Assembly (NCBI GenBank): GCA_002786025.1
Contig: NHNW01000003.1
Span: forward strand, 372,001 to 436,000
DNA: 64,000 bases
Reading direction: 5' to 3'
Origin: Zasmidium citrigriseum
Lineage: Eukaryota > Ascomycota > Dothideomycetes > Mycosphaerellales > Mycosphaerellaceae
This document shows, one piece after another, positions 20,451 to 30,302 of the stretch. A model generated the notes under the pieces. It saw nothing but the letters and a program-made list of their open reading frames with translations, was not told the DNA's origin and did not search any database. The position numbers were made by a program, and so were the translations under genes. The first letter of the stretch is position 1. The number at the start of each line of letters is the position of its first letter.

Positions 20451-21998
20451 ATGCCTCCCGCCGTGAGCCGCATGCACCCCTCGCACATGTCCAACCCTTT
20501 CGCCCACCTCAATCCGCAACACTCGATCCCGCAGAGCTCGCACTACCAGTCGCAATCTACACAACTGCCGAACTCCTTCAACTCGCAACATGGTTTCGGC
20601 AACAGCGCCTTGAACGGCGGAATCTCCCCTTTCAACCCATCTGGCTCACCTTACGCAAGCTCGGCCTTTAGTGCAGGAGGTGCCTCGACCTTTAACGGCG
20701 GCATGCTGGGCGGACAAGGACAGGGTCTGGGCTCGGCGGCCGCTCAGGCTGGATTCGCCAGAGGTGCAGCAATGCAAGAACATGGAAATCAGATCGAAGC
20801 AGCTGGCATGGCGATGAAGACTGGTGCTGCGGCGCGGATACGAGAAGTTTGGAAATACAATCTCGAAGCCGAGATGCACTTGCTGCGCCAGATGATCCAG
20901 AAGTACCCATTCGTTTCCATGGACGCCGAGTTTCCAGGTATCGTTGCGCGGCCCATTGGTAACTTCAAGAGCAGCAAAGCGGAATATCATTACCAGACCC
21001 TCCGCTGCAACGTCGATATTCTGAAGCCCATTCAGGTTGGCATCACTCTTTGGAGCGCAGAAGGAGAACTTCCTCCTGTTCAAGATCCATCTATCTCTAC
21101 CGCACCCAACGGCAAGCTTCCGTATGGCAACAACCTCCTGAACCACAACATCCCTTGCACCTGGGTGTTCAACTTCCAGTTCAACCTCGAGGACGACATG
21201 TATGCTGAGTCAAGCATTGAGCTGCTCAGATCGAGTGGCGTGGACTTTGCGAGACATGCTGAGTCCGGTATATCGCAAGAGCAGTTTGGCGCTCTTCTCA
21301 CCACCTCTGGACTTGCCTTCAACCCAGACGTACATTGGCTGAGCTTCCACTCTGGATACGATTTCGGCTACCTCATCAAGCTGCTCTCCAATGACGCCCT
21401 CCCACAAGACCAACAGGACTTTTTCGAGCTCGTCACCACTTTCTTCCCCAAACTCTGGGACATCAAGTTCCTTCTCCGCCATGCACAGCGTCTCCACAAC
21501 AGTGGTCGCCTTGGCGAGCAAGCCACCAGGATCGTCGTTGCTCTCGGCCAGAAGTCTGGACTGTCCGACCTCGCTGAAGAGCTCGGTTGTCAACGAGTTG
21601 GCCAAGCACATACCGCTGGCTCAGATGCCTGGCTTACTGGTGCAGTATTCTGGGCCATGAAGTCGAAGATCTTCTCCAACGAACTCGACGACTCTCTGTC
21701 CGACCAGATCTACGGTCTACACGGCGTTCCCGCGCCAGCATCCCAGCAGTACCGCGAGGAGTTCTTCGCCGCACAAGGCACACCCGCTGCTAATGGATCA
21801 AGTGCCGCCGCGGCCGCAGCAGCAGCCGCAGCAGGAGGTCTTGCAGGCTTAGGCACGATTCCCGGCGCCCAACACTTCACACCCGGCAACAACCCATCGA
21901 CGCCAACGACAAGTCACGCAGGCCTGAACACACAGACCCCCGGACCCGCGGGGCAGACCCATTACGGCGGCTTTGGTAACTTTCAGTATAACAAGTAG
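20451..21998 (+). CDS. POP2: CCR4-NOT deadenylase subunit CAF1/POP2
   Basis: Poly(A)-specific 3'-5' exoribonuclease of the CCR4-NOT complex, which shortens mRNA tails in the cytoplasm. Single exon, 515 residues. The start at 20451 (MPPAVSRMHP) is chosen over an in-frame upstream ATG because the extra 30 residues look like translated leader. The first about 115 residues are Gln/Asn/Ser/Gly-rich. The DEDD nuclease domain follows, with Asp158 and Glu160 in VSMDAEFPG, Asp304 in SGYDFGYL and Asp392 in AGSDAWLTG. The C-terminus has an alanine run (about 450-460) and Gly/Thr/Pro-rich sequence. All four catalytic acids are present. Confidence 0.93.
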   Translation: MPPAVSRMHPSHMSNPFAHLNPQHSIPQSSHYQSQSTQLPNSFNSQHGFGNSALNGGISPFNPSGSPYASSAFSAGGASTFNGGMLGGQGQGLGSAAAQAGFARGAAMQEHGNQIEAAGMAMKTGAAARIREVWKYNLEAEMHLLRQMIQKYPFVSMDAEFPGIVARPIGNFKSSKAEYHYQTLRCNVDILKPIQVGITLWSAEGELPPVQDPSISTAPNGKLPYGNNLLNHNIPCTWVFNFQFNLEDDMYAESSIELLRSSGVDFARHAESGISQEQFGALLTTSGLAFNPDVHWLSFHSGYDFGYLIKLLSNDALPQDQQDFFELVTTFFPKLWDIKFLLRHAQRLHNSGRLGEQATRIVVALGQKSGLSDLAEELGCQRVGQAHTAGSDAWLTGAVFWAMKSKIFSNELDDSLSDQIYGLHGVPAPASQQYREEFFAAQGTPAANGSSAAAAAAAAAAGGLAGLGTIPGAQHFTPGNNPSTPTTSHAGLNTQTPGPAGQTHYGGFGNFQYNK

Positions 21999-22676
21999 GA
22001 CCTGCCGAAAATAAGCCGTGACGGGTATTCACATGTGTGGGACGATGGTCGGAGATGGTTATTCTTCCCCGTGCCTGCGCCGACACGTGTGAAGACAGTG
22101 ACTAATGGTATTACGGAGACTCATGTTTTGCAATGGGAGTAGGGGCGTCTTCGCGGCGAGTGATATGATACCCTGGTCGCGTGTTGCTACTTTGGTGGAT
22201 TGGCTGGCGTTTCAGTGGTTCTTTGAAGGGGTTGGAGAAAGGCATTATTGGGGCCGGAGCTGGGAATCGTCGACATCAAGAGTCGATGTGTGTCAGCAGA
22301 TTTGGTCGTGTATTACTCCGTAACTCAAATGAAGCGAGACATTCTCGTCAGCTCGAGATCGCATCTTCATTGTACTCGATCTTCATGGCAGTTGTGCTCA
22401 ATTCTTTTCATTTTCTGAGACTCGTAATAACGCCGTTTGACTTTCAACTCCTCGTTTTGCCCATGGGTATCGCCGCTGAATGCTCTTCTGAAATCTAACG
22501 ACGCCGGTCTGCCTCCCAATGAATAATCCATACCCTTCGCCGTTGGTACGCCACGCTAGCAACTCACAAAAACTTAAGCTCCCTGCAAGTTCTCCCTCTC
22601 TCATTCTCCCTCTTTGTGCCTGTCTATCTGAGTCGTCTTCGCGATTCACGCGGGCGCGACTTTCATCTCAAGCAAC
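21999..22676. other. Intergenic, convergent 3' flanks
   Basis: Between the stop codons of CAF1 and BUR1. No gene or structured element was recognised. Confidence 0.55.
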
Positions 22677-24660
22677 TCATCTCCGATAGAGATCGCGCTC
22701 TCGATTCTGCAGTCGCTCGCGCCGCTCACGGTCCGGGCTGCGACTTCTAGTCCGTCTGGACTCGTCGCGGCGGTATGCGCGATCTCTGTAGGAATCACGC
22801 GGCGGAGGACCGCCTCGACCACCCGGAGCGTCTACATCACGGTACTGACGTGGCGGAGGAGCATCCGGATCGTGGTATCTGGCGCGCTCGGGATCCCTAC
22901 TGTCGCCTCTCCGACCGCGGTCGTAGGCGTCTCTGTCCCTTTCGCGATCGCGAGATGGTGGTGGTGGCCGGCTGTCGTAGCCTTGGCCGCCTTGGTATGA
23001 TGGGACGTAGCTGTCGACATTGGGTCGACTAGCCGGCATTGGTGGCGCTGCTGCTCCCCGGGGTGGCTCTGGTCTGGCTGGAAGACTGTCAGGACGCTGA
23101 GGTAGCGAGTGTCCATTCGCGGGAGGTGCACGAGCAGCTTGACGCCAAGTTGGCTCTCTGCCTCCTGGAGCTGCTGCCGGCGGTGGTGGTCCTCTCCTAT
23201 CGTCATAGCCTCGTGGCGGCATTGCACCAGGAGGTCCTCGATCGCGGTAGCCACGTGGTCCCCTATCTCCACCGTAGCCATAGCCATTCTGGTAAGGTGC
23301 GCCGTTAGGCCCAAACTCGTCTGGACCCATGCCCACAGTGCCACCTGCAGGCGCGGGAGGCAGAGCACGCTGCTTCTCCTGATTGCCACGACGGCGTGCG
23401 TCCAGTTCGTGGCTGTCTTCGTAGCGAGGTAGCGACTCTGGTTTCGCTGGTAGTGGTTCGGTCTTGAAGTATTCGTGCTGAAGTGCGTCAACAGCATTGA
23501 TGCGCTTCCTCCAGTCCAGACAGAGCAGCTTCTTGAGAAGATCAAGTCCTTGAGGTCCAATGTTCTTAAATCGCTCTTCGATGTCGCCTCTGGATTTGTT
23601 CCAGTCTTTGTTGTTTTCGCAGCCAGGTAGCTCAGACCATCCGGGCATCCTCTCTTCGGTCGGGTTGCCAAGGAGTTTGAAGATCTTGACGCACTGGTCC
23701 AGGTCCGATCGTCCCTCGAGAATTGGCTTGCGTTCGAACATCTCACCAAAGATACAACTACGGGTTGTCAGCCTACTGAGCGCACCGAGCCGCAACTGCG
23801 AACTTACCCAACGCCCCACAGGTCAATAGCCGGCGTGTACCTCTTAAGCGTAAGCAGCAGCTCAGGCGGACGGTACCATCTCGTGACGACAAGGCTGGTG
23901 TAGTCTCTCACGGCCTCGCCATTCCCACGTCCTGGTTGTGGCGTCTGCCCCTCGTAGTGTCGTGCCAGGCCAAAATCTGCGATCTGGAGGATGCCTCGAT
24001 TCGAGATGAGGATGTTGGCAGCTTTCATGTCTCTGTGAAGAATGTGCGACTGTGTGATTCCCGTTGGTAAGCACATTCCTCTCGGACAAGACACTTGCTG
24101 GTACTTACATCATGCAAATACCGCAACCCCTCCAGAAGCTGCAGCATGTAGCACTTGATTTGCGCGTCGGTAAATCGAATGTCGGGGTTGGTCAACATGC
24201 CGCTCAGGTCGTGATCCAGGTACGGCATGACCATGTAAAGAGTGGCGCGCTTCTTGCCGGTCTTGCCTTTGTCGTCCGCTGTAGCAACAGAATCAGTACC
24301 CTTATAGAAGCTTGTTCGTAAGGCCCGCCGCAGCAGACTGGCTTGCGCACCTTGCTGCCTCTCAACAGCCATTTCCTCCAGATGCAGGATGTTCGGGTGG
24401 CTCAGCATCTTCAAGATCTTGACCTCGCGGAGTGCTGTTATCGGGAATCCCTCCTTCTCGTTGTGCATCAAGATCTTCTTCAGAGCCACCAAATTGCCAT
24501 TCCGCTTTGACTTTGCCTTGGAGACGACACCGAAAGTGCCCTCACCGAGCTTCTGACTAAAAATCTCGTATTCTGAGATCTTTGCGCTGCCTCGAAATCG
24601 GCGTTCAGTGGGATCGGTCGAGCCTTCGGCCACGGCCGGAGGTGTGCCTGGCGCCGACAT
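22677..24660 (-). CDS. BUR1: BUR1/CDK9-type cyclin-dependent kinase
   Basis: Nuclear Ser/Thr kinase that phosphorylates RNA polymerase II and Spt5 during elongation. Exons are 24660-24109, 24049-23808 and 23757-22677 (624 residues); introns are 59 and 50 bp. The Gly-loop is LGEGTFGVV (38-46), and the PITALRE motif at 73-79 defines the CDK9/BUR1 branch. The N-lobe carries a basic insertion (about 105-140), as in other fungal copies. Then come [10 protein letters not shown] (189-198), DFG (209-211), the T-loop with [17 protein letters not shown], and CLDWRKRI. The last roughly 250 residues are Pro/Gly/Arg/Asp-rich with an RS/RD-rich end ([14 protein letters not shown]), likely a disordered tail for partner or RNA contacts. 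Confidence 0.93.
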
Positions 24661-25157
24661 GGTGTCGCGCTGTTCCGCCGGCGGTGATATCGGCGATATG
24701 TATGTTCGGGTGGTGTATGGATTCAAGTAACGGAAGCCTGGAAGCAGCGGGTCGCTTGTTCGGTCGCGGTGCGCATTTGGAAGGGTGCGGTCGAGGCTTG
24801 TCGAGGAAGGATCGTCAAGTGAAGGGGCGCATGTGATGTGGTGAGCTGACAATAGAACGCGACCGGCGCGAGGCGATTCGAACAAAATGGCGGCGAAGTG
24901 GTGAAGAAGTAGAAGGTGGTTGTCGCAGTGTCAAGAAGTCGATCTGCGAGACGTGGGTCCGGGATCTTTGGCGCGGCCCGATCTGGCTTAGCCGCACCGC
25001 TTGGCGAGGAAGCAGGTCCGACCTCACATTGACTGGCGATTGGTAACAACCACCGACTCCAATTATTCAAGCACATATCAGAGCGCGTCACCTGCAAGAA
25101 GTGAGTAGCACGAGTCTTACCCGCGATATTCAATACTAATCCGCTCTTCCGACAGCA
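24661..25157. promoter_or_regulatory. Divergent promoter region BUR1 / NDUFB2-like
   Basis: 497 bp between two divergent start codons, including the 5'-UTR intron of the right-hand gene. No TATA box was seen, as usual for housekeeping genes. Confidence 0.5.
25101..25155 (+). other. 5'-UTR intron of the NDUFB2-like gene
   Basis: GTGAGT donor after CTGCAAGAA, TACTAAT branch-like sequence, pyrimidine run and GACAG acceptor two bases before the start codon. Confidence 0.65.
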
Positions 25158-25393
25158 ATGGCAGGCGGTCACGGTCCAGCGCGAGGCCACGGAGGCCACC
25201 CCATCCACATTCACCCCGTCCGTCCCCTCTACAGATTCGCCGCTGTGGGCCTTGGAGCATCAATGTGGTTCTTCGTATGATCAGAAATATAAATCTGGTA
25301 ACATGGCTGGATCTGACAGCTCTGCAGTTGTTTTACCGAGCGCGATACGACCTACCCGTGCTTCTCGGCTGGAGGCACCCATGGGACCACTGA
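25158..25393 (+). CDS. Complex I accessory subunit, NDUFB2-like
   Basis: Very small inner-membrane protein of 60 residues. Exons are 25158-25274 and 25328-25393; the 53-bp intron is GTATGA...CTGCAG. The N-terminus is Gly/His-rich (MAGGHGPARGHGGH), then HIHPVRPLYR, one membrane span (FAAVGLGASMWFFLFYRA) and the short tail LPVLLGWRHPWDH. The order His-Pro-x-Tyr-Arg, Gly-x-MW-F span and short C-terminus resembles the NDUFB2 (AGGG) subunit of NADH:ubiquinone oxidoreductase. Assignment rests on this short pattern, so it is moderate. Without splicing the frame stops after 39 residues, which hides the gene. Confidence 0.65.
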
Positions 25394-25927
25394 GTACTGT
25401 TTCGAATCGGAGTCGTGCGTATAGAAGAGCAGATGAGGTTTGGGAAGGATGGGACCATTCGGAACAGAAGCTGTGTATCCGACATCAAGGCGTTGTGGAT
25501 GTACAAACGAAGGGCGAGTTTGATGCGGACTGCCCGGTACCACCAATACGAAGCAAAGCTCAAACAGATACCATTTGAATGGAAGACGGTGGAAGCAATG
25601 GGCAGGATATCATCTCTATTCTTTCTCTATTCAGAGTTGACGAGCAGTTCAAGACGCGGACAGGTAAGATGTTGACGGGCAGCCACGGCTTACATTCACA
25701 GACCTCACGCACAGGCGACAAGTCCCTGGCTCTGATTGGACGAATGGCAGAACATGTGAAAGTTGATGCTGAAGCATGTGAAGATTGGTGCTCAGGTGAG
25801 GTTTGCCTCTCCTTCACTCGATCGTCGCTTTCGCTAGGTTGAAAAGCAGCTTTCCTGGTCCAAGAACCTCTTTCACCTTTCCACTTCCACCGCTTCCAGC
25901 CAAACTCGCGAACATCGATTCGACATC
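25394..25927. other. Intergenic, no gene seen
   Basis: Between the NDUFB2-like gene and the next hypothetical gene. No supported feature. Confidence 0.5.
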
Positions 25928-26795
25928 ATGAGTAGCGACACAAGATCATCTACTGGACGCATATCCGACGTAACAGACAAGGCCGGCGACACCGACACGA
26001 GCTTCACGTCGACCACTGCGTCCGACCAGCCCACTGATGTTGCCGACCGCCTCATTCAGCTCGTCGGCGAACAATCGCAGAAGAAGCTCAACCTACAACG
26101 CAGCATCTTCAAGAGCGACCCGCCGAATCCACATCTCAAAGAACTCGCTAAGCTCTCCTCGTATCCCGACCACGACCGCCTCGACTGGCGAAAAGCAAAT
26201 GAAGAGGCGCAGAAGCAAGCAGAGTGAGTTATCGTATCGCAAGGATCCTCCTCTCGATTAGGCTAACTGTACTGACTTCCAGTGAACTAGCCGCCTGTCG
26301 CACCACCGAGAAAGCCCGTCATACTTCGTCCAAGGACAATTCACGCAGAACCACCCGGCCGAAAAAGTAGGTCGTGTCTGGATACCATTCGATCCCGAGA
26401 ACCCTAATTTGGGCGAGGAGACACACGTTCGCACCAAACACCACAAACTACCAGAGCAGATCATTCGGATCGTGGAGGATCAAATTGAGAATACACGCAA
26501 AGTCTTTGAGCTTATGAGGGCTCATTCGGATCGATACCCAACGACTTCAGGAGCTGACGAGGCCGCAATGGTGGATGAGAGGAGCTCTCATGCAATTCTG
26601 GCGCTGAGATTGAAAGGCGTAGAGGTCTGCGAGTGGTGGGAAGATGCGGGGAGATGGGAGGTATACTATGAGTATCCTGATGTGAAGAAGGGCGCGTACT
26701 TGGATCGGCCGGGGCCTCAGTTTCGCCCAGCGAGTTGGGCTTGGGAATCAGGTGAAGGCTTGTCCTTGTACCAGTATCACAGTCACCATGTTTGA
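25928..26795 (+). CDS. Hypothetical protein, 266 residues
   Basis: Family not recognised. Exons are 25928-26223 and 26291-26795, with a 67-bp intron (GTGAGT...CTAG). An earlier AG at 26282 would lead to a stop, so the later one was chosen. The first about 45 residues are Ser/Thr/Asp-rich and probably disordered. A helical stretch follows (ADRLIQLVGEQSQKKLNLQR, then DWRKANEEAQKQADRL). After the intron there is a compact part with RVWIPFDPENPNLGEETHVR, a long helix (PEQIIRIVEDQIENTRKVFELM) and a Trp-rich end (VCEWWEDAGRWEVYYEYPD…). No signal peptide or membrane span. Coding character is convincing; the function is unknown. Confidence 0.72.
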
Positions 26796-29092
26796 AATGG
26801 TGATGAAGGTCAGCGTTATTCCTCCCCAACAAGCTGCATCAAAGCGGCCACTGTTCATTGAATGTCAATGCTTTCACGATACTAAGTCGAAGAGCTAGCG
26901 AGATGTGCTCCCTTCATAAACCTTGCGATAACGGTCTATGCTGCTATCGACGCTCGGGCCACTTTTGCATGAACCTTATCTGAGGACGTTCCTTCACTTC
27001 ACCTCTTCCCTTCTCGCTTGATGCACCCTCCCATGAATCAATACAGCACTCACTGAACTGCTCACAACTTGAAAATTGGTGAAGAGATTCGTTATGATGA
27101 TTACCGCCCTGGACCAACTTTGTGTAACCACACACTCCTCTGTGGCGGCCTTCGTGGCGACTTCTCGACCGCTGACTCTGCGCAGCGAAGGCTTGAGCAA
27201 CTAATGCTCCCATCGCATACATTGCAGCATGGCGCACGTTAAAACACAATCCTCCAGGAAAAGACGCCCGCTGTAATCTCGTCCCGCCAGGCACACGAGT
27301 CTTCAGGATGCACTATGCCACGCTCCTTGACTTAGAATGCGTTGGCATCATCATCATGATCGCCCATTCCTAGGGATAGCTCTGCAGCTGACGAAATGCC
27401 TAACGCGACGGACAAGAATCGCCGCCCGACATCAATTGCAGGCATCCCGAGCCGCCCGATGCAAACACGAGCCCGCACTTACCATCGGGACCATTCAATC
27501 AAAACTTCATTCTGGATCAAGCGACGCCTGAAACTTGAAGTCTCTCATCCACTGGACATCATACTGCTCGTCCGATTCCAACCGACTTGTGACTTCCTGC
27601 CTGCAGGTACGATTCTCAGCGAAGAACGTGAGCCAGGAACTGTGCGAGCCTTTCGCGTCGGGGTGTACTAAATGTACAACTTCTACGGCTGAATTGCTTC
27701 CATACTGCTGAGATGTGGCGCTCGGCCGCTGCACTGCGAGAACTCGCTGCAGTAGCTCCATAAGGCCTACTTTCTGGAGTTCGAACTGCTGTGTCTCCCG
27801 GCACTGCCTCCAGGGCAGCCTCAGCGATCTGGAAGCAACATGAAGTCATTGGAAATGGAACGACTTTTCAAATTTGCAATGGAAGAGATTGAAGCCCACA
27901 AAACAAGATCTTAGCCATTGGCGGACCTAAGCTCTCTCATGGCTTCGTTGACAGTCTCTGGCAACTGCCATGTGAAGCCACCGTTTGGGCATGCTGCAGG
28001 CATTTTCTCCGAGCTCATGACTTTAGAAAACATGGGTCCCGCATTTGCGCTATTGGACTCAATATGGGACCTGCGGACTTTCTGCAGCAAAATACGAGAG
28101 GATCATCATAGACGCCTCGCCCAAGCATCTGGCCACAGCTTCACTGGTTTCAATGAGCACAATACGCAAGGGCGCTCTTCTCAGCTTCTTACCAAAACGC
28201 CACATAAGAGAAGAGCAACCGAGAGCGCCGGTATGGCAAACGCCTCATGTTACATGCGAACCTCATACCGCATCATTCGGAACGGGACACGAGCGTGCTG
28301 AGCGTGGCTTCTGGAAGCTTAACCCCGGTCAGCTCGTGTTGTGAAACAGATATCCCAAGGTATTGGCGTGCATGCACTCCGCATTTTCCCTCTCCCAGCC
28401 GTCGATCGTCTTCCAAAAACTAAAATGGTCTCCAGATTCGCGCATGCGAGGGGCCAGGAACCGTATTTACGTGACACATCAAGCCCCATCCGCTTTGTGT
28501 ATCATGAAGGCTGGCCTCACACGTGGGTGTACGTCGTTTCCTCAGGACCACGTTTTCATGGCTTGCTCTATCTTTGGAAGTGGACCTCAGCAGTCATACA
28601 CACCATCGCCTGACTGCATTATGCCTCAACAAATTGTTGCCATCAAAGCTATTGCAGTCTGCATCGAGGGTTCCAGTATGTGCTGGCACTCACCGGTCAT
28701 CGAAGATGCTTTGCTGTGGCTGGACAGACTTCCTGTGCAGAATCGAGAGATGAAACTGCCCTTTGCGGAAATCCTCCCCTGGCACATAGGACGGGCCGAG
28801 CTCACGGAGACTCTCTTGGGTTGTCGCCAAGTCGAGCGCACGGGACCTGTTCCCACGAGCGCACCCCTCAACATCAATAGAGCACTGCATATTCGGCCTC
28901 AATACCATGCATCTCGGACGATGGCAGGCGAGAACATCACTGGGACGGTATCATTCCTGCAGGTCCACTGGTGCAGTGGAAGGAAGACTGATTGGATCCA
29001 GTTCGACTCGTGCATTATGCTCGCCAATATCGGGTTCCGTGCTCAATCACTGCATCGCAAGGCCAGCACACAATGAAGACCACAGAGAAAGG
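26796..29092. other. Long intergenic stretch, no supported gene
   Basis: About 2.3 kb. One 237-codon open frame (28363-29076, plus) exists, but its Met/Cys/His/Trp-rich composition and lack of any motif make it doubtful. No repeats were recognised. Confidence 0.5.
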
Positions 29093-29098
29093 TATAAA
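29093..29098 (+). promoter_or_regulatory. TATA box of the Thr/Lys-rich secreted protein gene
   Basis: TATAAA in the context GGTATAAAGG, 132 nt before the chosen start. It supports the short-signal-peptide start rather than the long upstream open frame. Confidence 0.6.
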
Positions 29099-29224
29099 GG
29101 TAGGCTCTTCATCCACCCATTCCATCTCTCATCAGAAGCAACAGCATCCAGTCCAGCAAAGCATCCAGCGTCTGCATCTTCATTCGTTACTTTCATCGAA
29201 CAAGAACATCTTTCGTTCATCATT

Positions 29225-30061
29225 ATGTATTCTCCAGCCCAGCTCGTCACCTTCGCCCTCGCCCTCAGCGGCATTGCCACTGCCCTGCCAGGCAACACCA
29301 CTCCAGCTGGCTACAACACAACTCCAGAGGGCTATGGTACCACGAAGACCACCAAGACGACAAAGACTACTTCCACTGCGCCGACCTGCAGCGTCAGCAC
29401 CATTTGGACCAAGTCTGTCGGCCAGACGACCAAGCCAGTCGTGAAGACTACCGTCATTACCCTGCCCGGAAAGGCTGAGAGCACCTGCAAGACCAAGCAG
29501 ATCTCTACCGATATTCCCAAGACAATCACCGTCACAAAGACAAAGGAGCAGGTCGTAAGTTCACATCCTCTTCAAATCACTCGAGGAATCTTCCAACCTA
29601 ATGCCCCCTTCAGGTTACAACCACCGTCGTCAAAGATGGCGTCCACCCATCCGTCATTGAGACCTACACCCTGGTGCCAAGCGTTACTGTGATCAAGAAG
29701 CCAACCACCATCGTGACAACCATCACCGAGACAAAGTCGACCAACATCAAGAAGCCCACGAAGTACACTACCCAGATCACCGGCAAGACGACCGTCACCA
29801 GCGTCATCACGACCAAGAAGCCCAGCACCTACACCGAGGTCACCAAGGTTCCTTCGGTCACGAACAAGAAGGATTGCACGACCACTACTGGCAAGGGCTC
29901 TGTTAGCACCAGTGCTACTACCAAGTATGAGACTAAGCCCTTCACGACTAAGATCTCGACTACTACTGAGGTACGCTGCAAACCCTCTTCTGATGTCATT
30001 GTTCTAAGGCTGATGTTTTACTTTACAGATCTGCGGTCCAAAGGGCTACGGCAAGGAGTAG
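29225..30061 (+). CDS. Thr/Lys-rich secreted protein
   Basis: Family not recognised by name. Exons are 29225-29554, 29614-29970 and 30029-30061 (239 residues), introns 59 and 58 bp. The start MYSPAQLVTFALALSGIATA is a clear signal peptide and lies 132 nt after a TATA box; the frame is open far upstream, but that part is leader. The mature protein is dominated by Thr, Lys, Val and Ser in patterns such as TTKTTKTTKTTS and VITTKKPSTYTEVTKV, with a few paired cysteines. The last exon encodes only ICGPKGYGKE. Such composition is typical of O-glycosylated cell-wall or secreted proteins. No GPI signal or catalytic motif is seen. An effector or wall-protein role is inference only. Confidence 0.75.
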
Positions 30062-30302
30062 ACTCTCCTCAAAATCTAGAGCATTTTTGGCGCTCGGTGA
30101 GACGTGAGATAGGCGAAAAGTGGCTGCTTACTCGGGTTGATGTGATACATAAAGACGATGGTAGCTTTGCTGGACACTCCTTTCGCTTGTTGTTAGCCAG
30201 ACTTTAGATTATGACTCTTAGCAACGTATTTGGGATGTTTCTTTGATATTGATCTTTCTGTATTCTCGATCTAGATGATATGGCTCTGTGCGACTGTCGT
30301 TT

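Noticed and set aside
28363..29076. 237-codon open frame on the plus strand
   Set aside because: No motif, no intron-supported extension, unusual Met/Cys/His/Trp content, and it runs into the promoter of the secreted protein gene.
28907..29224. In-frame upstream extension of the Thr/Lys-rich protein
   Set aside because: It contains the TATA box and would remove the clear signal peptide from the N-terminus.
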